IMG/VR virus record: IMGVR_UViG_3300047489_000321
Location: 1-22,002 of that record
DNA length: 22,002 bases
Source of the DNA: a virus
Strand: one strand, 5' to 3'
Shown piece by piece: positions 19,782 through 22,002 of this stretch. The notes below the pieces were generated by a model. That model was not told where the DNA came from, did no database searches, and saw only the letters and a program-made list of their open reading frames with translations. Positions within the stretch are counted from its first letter, which is position 1. Every line of letters starts with the position of its first letter. Made by a program: the position numbers and the translations under genes.

Positions 19782-20866
19782 GCGTTCACCTCAATGATTC
19801 CGAGCCCCCAGCAGTCGGGGATGTTGAGCCAGCGCCGACCGGTGGCGGCGACGAACTCCTCGATCGCTCGCTTGACCGGGTAGGTCGGGTCGCCAGCGGG
19901 TGCGCCTTCGGGGATCGGGAGTTCGGTGTCGTGGCACACGATCAGCCCACCCGGTCGCACCATGTGCTGGTAGCGGTCTAGTTCGGCTTTGGTGTGCTGG
20001 TAGTGGTGCGACGTGTCGAGGAAGACGATGTCGAACGGGGCGGGCAGTTGTGTCTGGACCGTTTCGTCCATGTCGTCGCCTTGGATGAACGTCCAGTGCG
20101 GGAACTGGCCGATCGGCGGTTGGCTGTCGATGTCGACCGACCACAGGTGCCCGCCGGTCTGTTCCAGTGCGTGCAGCCATGCAATGGTGGAGACGCCGGT
20201 TCGGGTGCCCAGCTCGAGCACCTTGGTTGCCTTGGATCGGGTGGCGAGTTCGACGAACCGTGGCAGGTGCAGGTAGATGTCGGACGGTGTTGACGCGACC
20301 GTGCGGTACATGTCGGCGAGTGCCGGTTTGCGCCACGACCAGACGTTGCCCTTCACGTAGACGTCTCGTTCGGGCAGCAGGTCAAGCACTGCTCGACGGA
20401 CGGGCGGATGGCCGGCGTCGTCGCCGCACAGCACGCCACCGGAGGCGAGTTTCGGCAGGACTGCTTGGATGTTGTCGTACACCTCGCGGTAGGTGTGTTC
20501 GGCGTCGATGAAGCACAGGGCGATCGGGTCGTCGATCTGTGGGATGGCGTCACGCCAGCCGCTGCGCCATTCTCGGACGTTGCCGCCGGTGAGGGCTGCG
20601 ACGTTGGTTGCGAAGGTGGCGTGGACGTCGCGTTCAGCGGCGAGGTCGTGGGAGATCTCGCCGGGCGAGCCATGCCAGGTGTCGATGGCGATCACTTCTC
20701 GAGGCCGGATGGCGTTGGCGAGGACGCAGGTGGAGCGTCCCTCCCATGATCCAATCTCGATGATGACGCCGGGGACGTTGTCGACCAGCCGGCCGAGTTC
20801 GGCAAGCCGGTCTTGTGATACCTGGTCAAACCAGTTCTCGGTGAAGGTGGCGGTGTGGGAGCTCAT
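19778..20866 (-). CDS. Tandem two-domain SAM methyltransferase
   Basis: The product is 362 residues and contains two class I methyltransferase domains of the same family (Methyltransf_24/CmcI type). Domain one: IIEIGSWEG (35-43), IDTWHG (61-66), FIDAEHTY (119-126), GGVLCGDDAGH (143-153). Domain two: VLELGTRTG (216-224), SVDID (243-247), FLDTSHHYQHT (282-292), GGLIVCHDTE (306-315). Both keep the glycine motif for SAM and the D-x-x-H-x-Y block. These families methylate sugar or small-molecule hydroxyls. Together with two glycosyltransferases next to it, O-methylation of a virion glycan is the most likely job (inference). The ATG at 20864-20866 overlaps the previous stop as ATGA. Confidence 0.85.
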   Translation of the reverse strand: MSSHTATFTENWFDQVSQDRLAELGRLVDNVPGVIIEIGSWEGRSTCVLANAIRPREVIAIDTWHGSPGEISHDLAAERDVHATFATNVAALTGGNVREWRSGWRDAIPQIDDPIALCFIDAEHTYREVYDNIQAVLPKLASGGVLCGDDAGHPPVRRAVLDLLPERDVYVKGNVWSWRKPALADMYRTVASTPSDIYLHLPRFVELATRSKATKVLELGTRTGVSTIAWLHALEQTGGHLWSVDIDSQPPIGQFPHWTFIQGDDMDETVQTQLPAPFDIVFLDTSHHYQHTKAELDRYQHMVRPGGLIVCHDTELPIPEGAPAGDPTYPVKRAIEEFVAATGRRWLNIPDCWGLGIIEVNA

Positions 20867-21663
20867 CGGGGACGGAACCACACTTCCGGGCAGCGACGCT
20901 CGGCGATCATCTTCGGCCACGTGTCGTCGACGTCGACCGGTTTCATCCGGCGGCCGTCGACGTGGAACCCTTCTCGCAGGTACAGGTCGGAGCTGAGGCC
21001 GACGAGGGTGCGTTCGGCGATCTCGGGGTGGCAGAACGATCCCAACTTGGCGAGCGCTGCTTCTTTGCCACCCAGCCATGACAGATGCCATCCGGCGTCA
21101 GGCAAGGCGACGTTGGCGTTGCGGGTGTTGCGCAGTTTCTGGAACGGCCATTGGCCGAGCTGGCCGAGCTGACGGAACGTTGCGGCGACGGTGCCACCCC
21201 ACGGGTCGGGATGGAGCCAATCGACTGCGAAGCAATGCAACCGCTGCTCGAACGTGACGAACCCGGTGCGGGGCCGAACGTTGCGAACGTGCACGGCTCG
21301 GCAGATTTCGTCGACGTCGCCGTGCAGAACGATGTCGTCCGCTTGCAGTTCACGTTGGTTGTTGATCTGGCGGAGACCTTCGATGGCGTACTCGCGTTGC
21401 GCGAGTTCTCGGGCCCACGGGTCTGGGTCGTCGGCCAATGTCGGTAGTCCGGTCGCCCGGACGACGATCAGCTGATCGGACCATGCCGAGAACCGTTCGA
21501 GGTTGTCGGTCAGGTGGAACGGCTTTGGGTGGTCTTGGTGGTCGACGTCGGCTTCGATGGCGATGAACCAGTCGACCGCTGACGACATCTCCTCGAGCCG
21601 GCATTGCAGCATGTCCAGTTCGTTGTTGAACGGGAACACGTCGATGATGGTGGGGCGGCTCAT
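20863..21663 (-). CDS. Glycosyltransferase family 17-like protein
   Basis: The product is 266 residues. It opens IIDVFPFNNELDMLQCRLEE followed by V-D-W-F-I-A-I-E-A-D, the hallmark start of GT17 enzymes (relatives of beta-1,4-GlcNAc transferase MGAT3). A DxD-like block, DDIVLHGDVDEI, lies at 109-120, and GWHLSWLGG at 191-199 is also family-like. It should transfer a sugar, possibly GlcNAc, to an existing sugar; donor and acceptor are not readable here. It has no membrane segment and acts in the cytoplasm. Both ends overlap neighbours as ATGA, so the three glycan genes form one translational block. Confidence 0.85.
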   Translation of the reverse strand: MSRPTIIDVFPFNNELDMLQCRLEEMSSAVDWFIAIEADVDHQDHPKPFHLTDNLERFSAWSDQLIVVRATGLPTLADDPDPWARELAQREYAIEGLRQINNQRELQADDIVLHGDVDEICRAVHVRNVRPRTGFVTFEQRLHCFAVDWLHPDPWGGTVAATFRQLGQLGQWPFQKLRNTRNANVALPDAGWHLSWLGGKEAALAKLGSFCHPEIAERTLVGLSSDLYLREGFHVDGRRMKPVDVDDTWPKMIAERRCPEVWFRPR

Positions 21664-22002
21664 GACCAGATGTCCTTTCGGACGGTCTGGTGTTGTTCGA
21701 TGAGCGGCGCCCTGCGACGGAACGCGATCTCGTCCATCTCGGAGAACTCGACGGCCTTCATGTAGGTCGGGTCGTTCGCCCGCAGGTCTTCGCGACCGTC
21801 GTAGCCGGGATGGTGATGGATGACCACCGACTCCAGGCATGGCGTGAAGACTCCTCGGGCCTTGGCGAGTTGGATCATTTCCTTGTCGGTGTACCAGTGG
21901 TAGTACGCCTCGGGGCAGAGGATGCCGGGCCCTTCGAGCGATGCGCCGTCGTCGTTGACGTAGGAGCGTCGGACGAAGAAGTGGTCGGCGTGTTTGCCGG
22001 CT
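21660..22002 (-). CDS. Glycosyltransferase-like protein, N-terminus beyond the window
   Basis: About 113 C-terminal residues are present, running off the right edge. Visible blocks are HADHFFVRRSYVNDDGASLE, YYHWYTDKEMIQLAKARGVF and ESVVIHHHPGYDGREDLRAN. The order 'FVRR.YV...G', 'W.TDKE...A', and 'V.H.HP' matches the C-terminal part of GT2-type glycosyltransferases found beside capsid genes in actinophages. The start and the donor-binding DxD motif lie outside. Its stop overlaps the GT17 start as ATGA. Confidence 0.7.
   Translation of the reverse strand, partial: AGKHADHFFVRRSYVNDDGASLEGPGILCPEAYYHWYTDKEMIQLAKARGVFTPCLESVVIHHHPGYDGREDLRANDPTYMKAVEFSEMDEIAFRRRAPLIEQHQTVRKDIWS

Overview
The window is part of a temperate, tailed (siphovirus-type) phage of a GC-rich actinobacterium. 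The evidence is high GC, many GTG and TTG starts, a tyrosine integrase beside a tRNA-derived attachment site, a tape measure protein with minor tail proteins, an amidase endolysin, and early genes (SSB, annealase-like) of the kind carried by actinophages. The host genus cannot be read from the sequence. The C-terminal domain of the endolysin resembles a beta-sandwich module common in secreted actinobacterial proteins. The attachment site carries the 3' half of a tRNA-Glu(CUC) flanked on both sides by integrase arm-type repeats, with phage genes on both sides. The window therefore shows an attP in a free or circular phage genome, not an integrated prophage junction.

Layout, reading leftward because nearly every gene is on the minus strand. 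Right end (22002-19778): a partial glycosyltransferase, a GT17-type glycosyltransferase and a tandem two-domain methyltransferase, set inside the virion operon. Then come the head-tail connector and tail genes (19781-13612): connector, tail-completion protein, two paralogous tail-tube-like proteins, a gp10-like protein, a short tape measure protein and a large minor tail protein. Next are a receptor/fibre-like protein, the amidase endolysin, a holin candidate, and two more fibre/baseplate-like proteins (13602-9702). Small late genes follow, including a metallophosphoesterase (9692-7757). Three minus-strand terminators close the late operon (7728-7386). Then come attP (7374-7149), the integrase (7139-6021), and a plus-strand repressor candidate (5450-5815). 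The leftward early operon (5344 to the left edge) starts from a probable leaderless promoter. It encodes an excisionase-like HTH protein, small membrane proteins, a secreted lysozyme-like protein, a winged-helix protein, a Rad52/Sak-like annealase candidate, a possible RAMP-like protein, SSB, and an Ala/Trp-repeat protein that runs off the edge.

Most neighbouring genes overlap by 1 or 4 bases (TGATG, ATGA, GTGA), so translational coupling appears to be the rule. The most unusual sequence is a 298-bp array between SSB and the gene before it: about 53 GCCNN pentamers, punctuated by seven TGCT tetramers. The GCC is nearly invariant and the NN nearly unrestricted. No described element that I know explains it.
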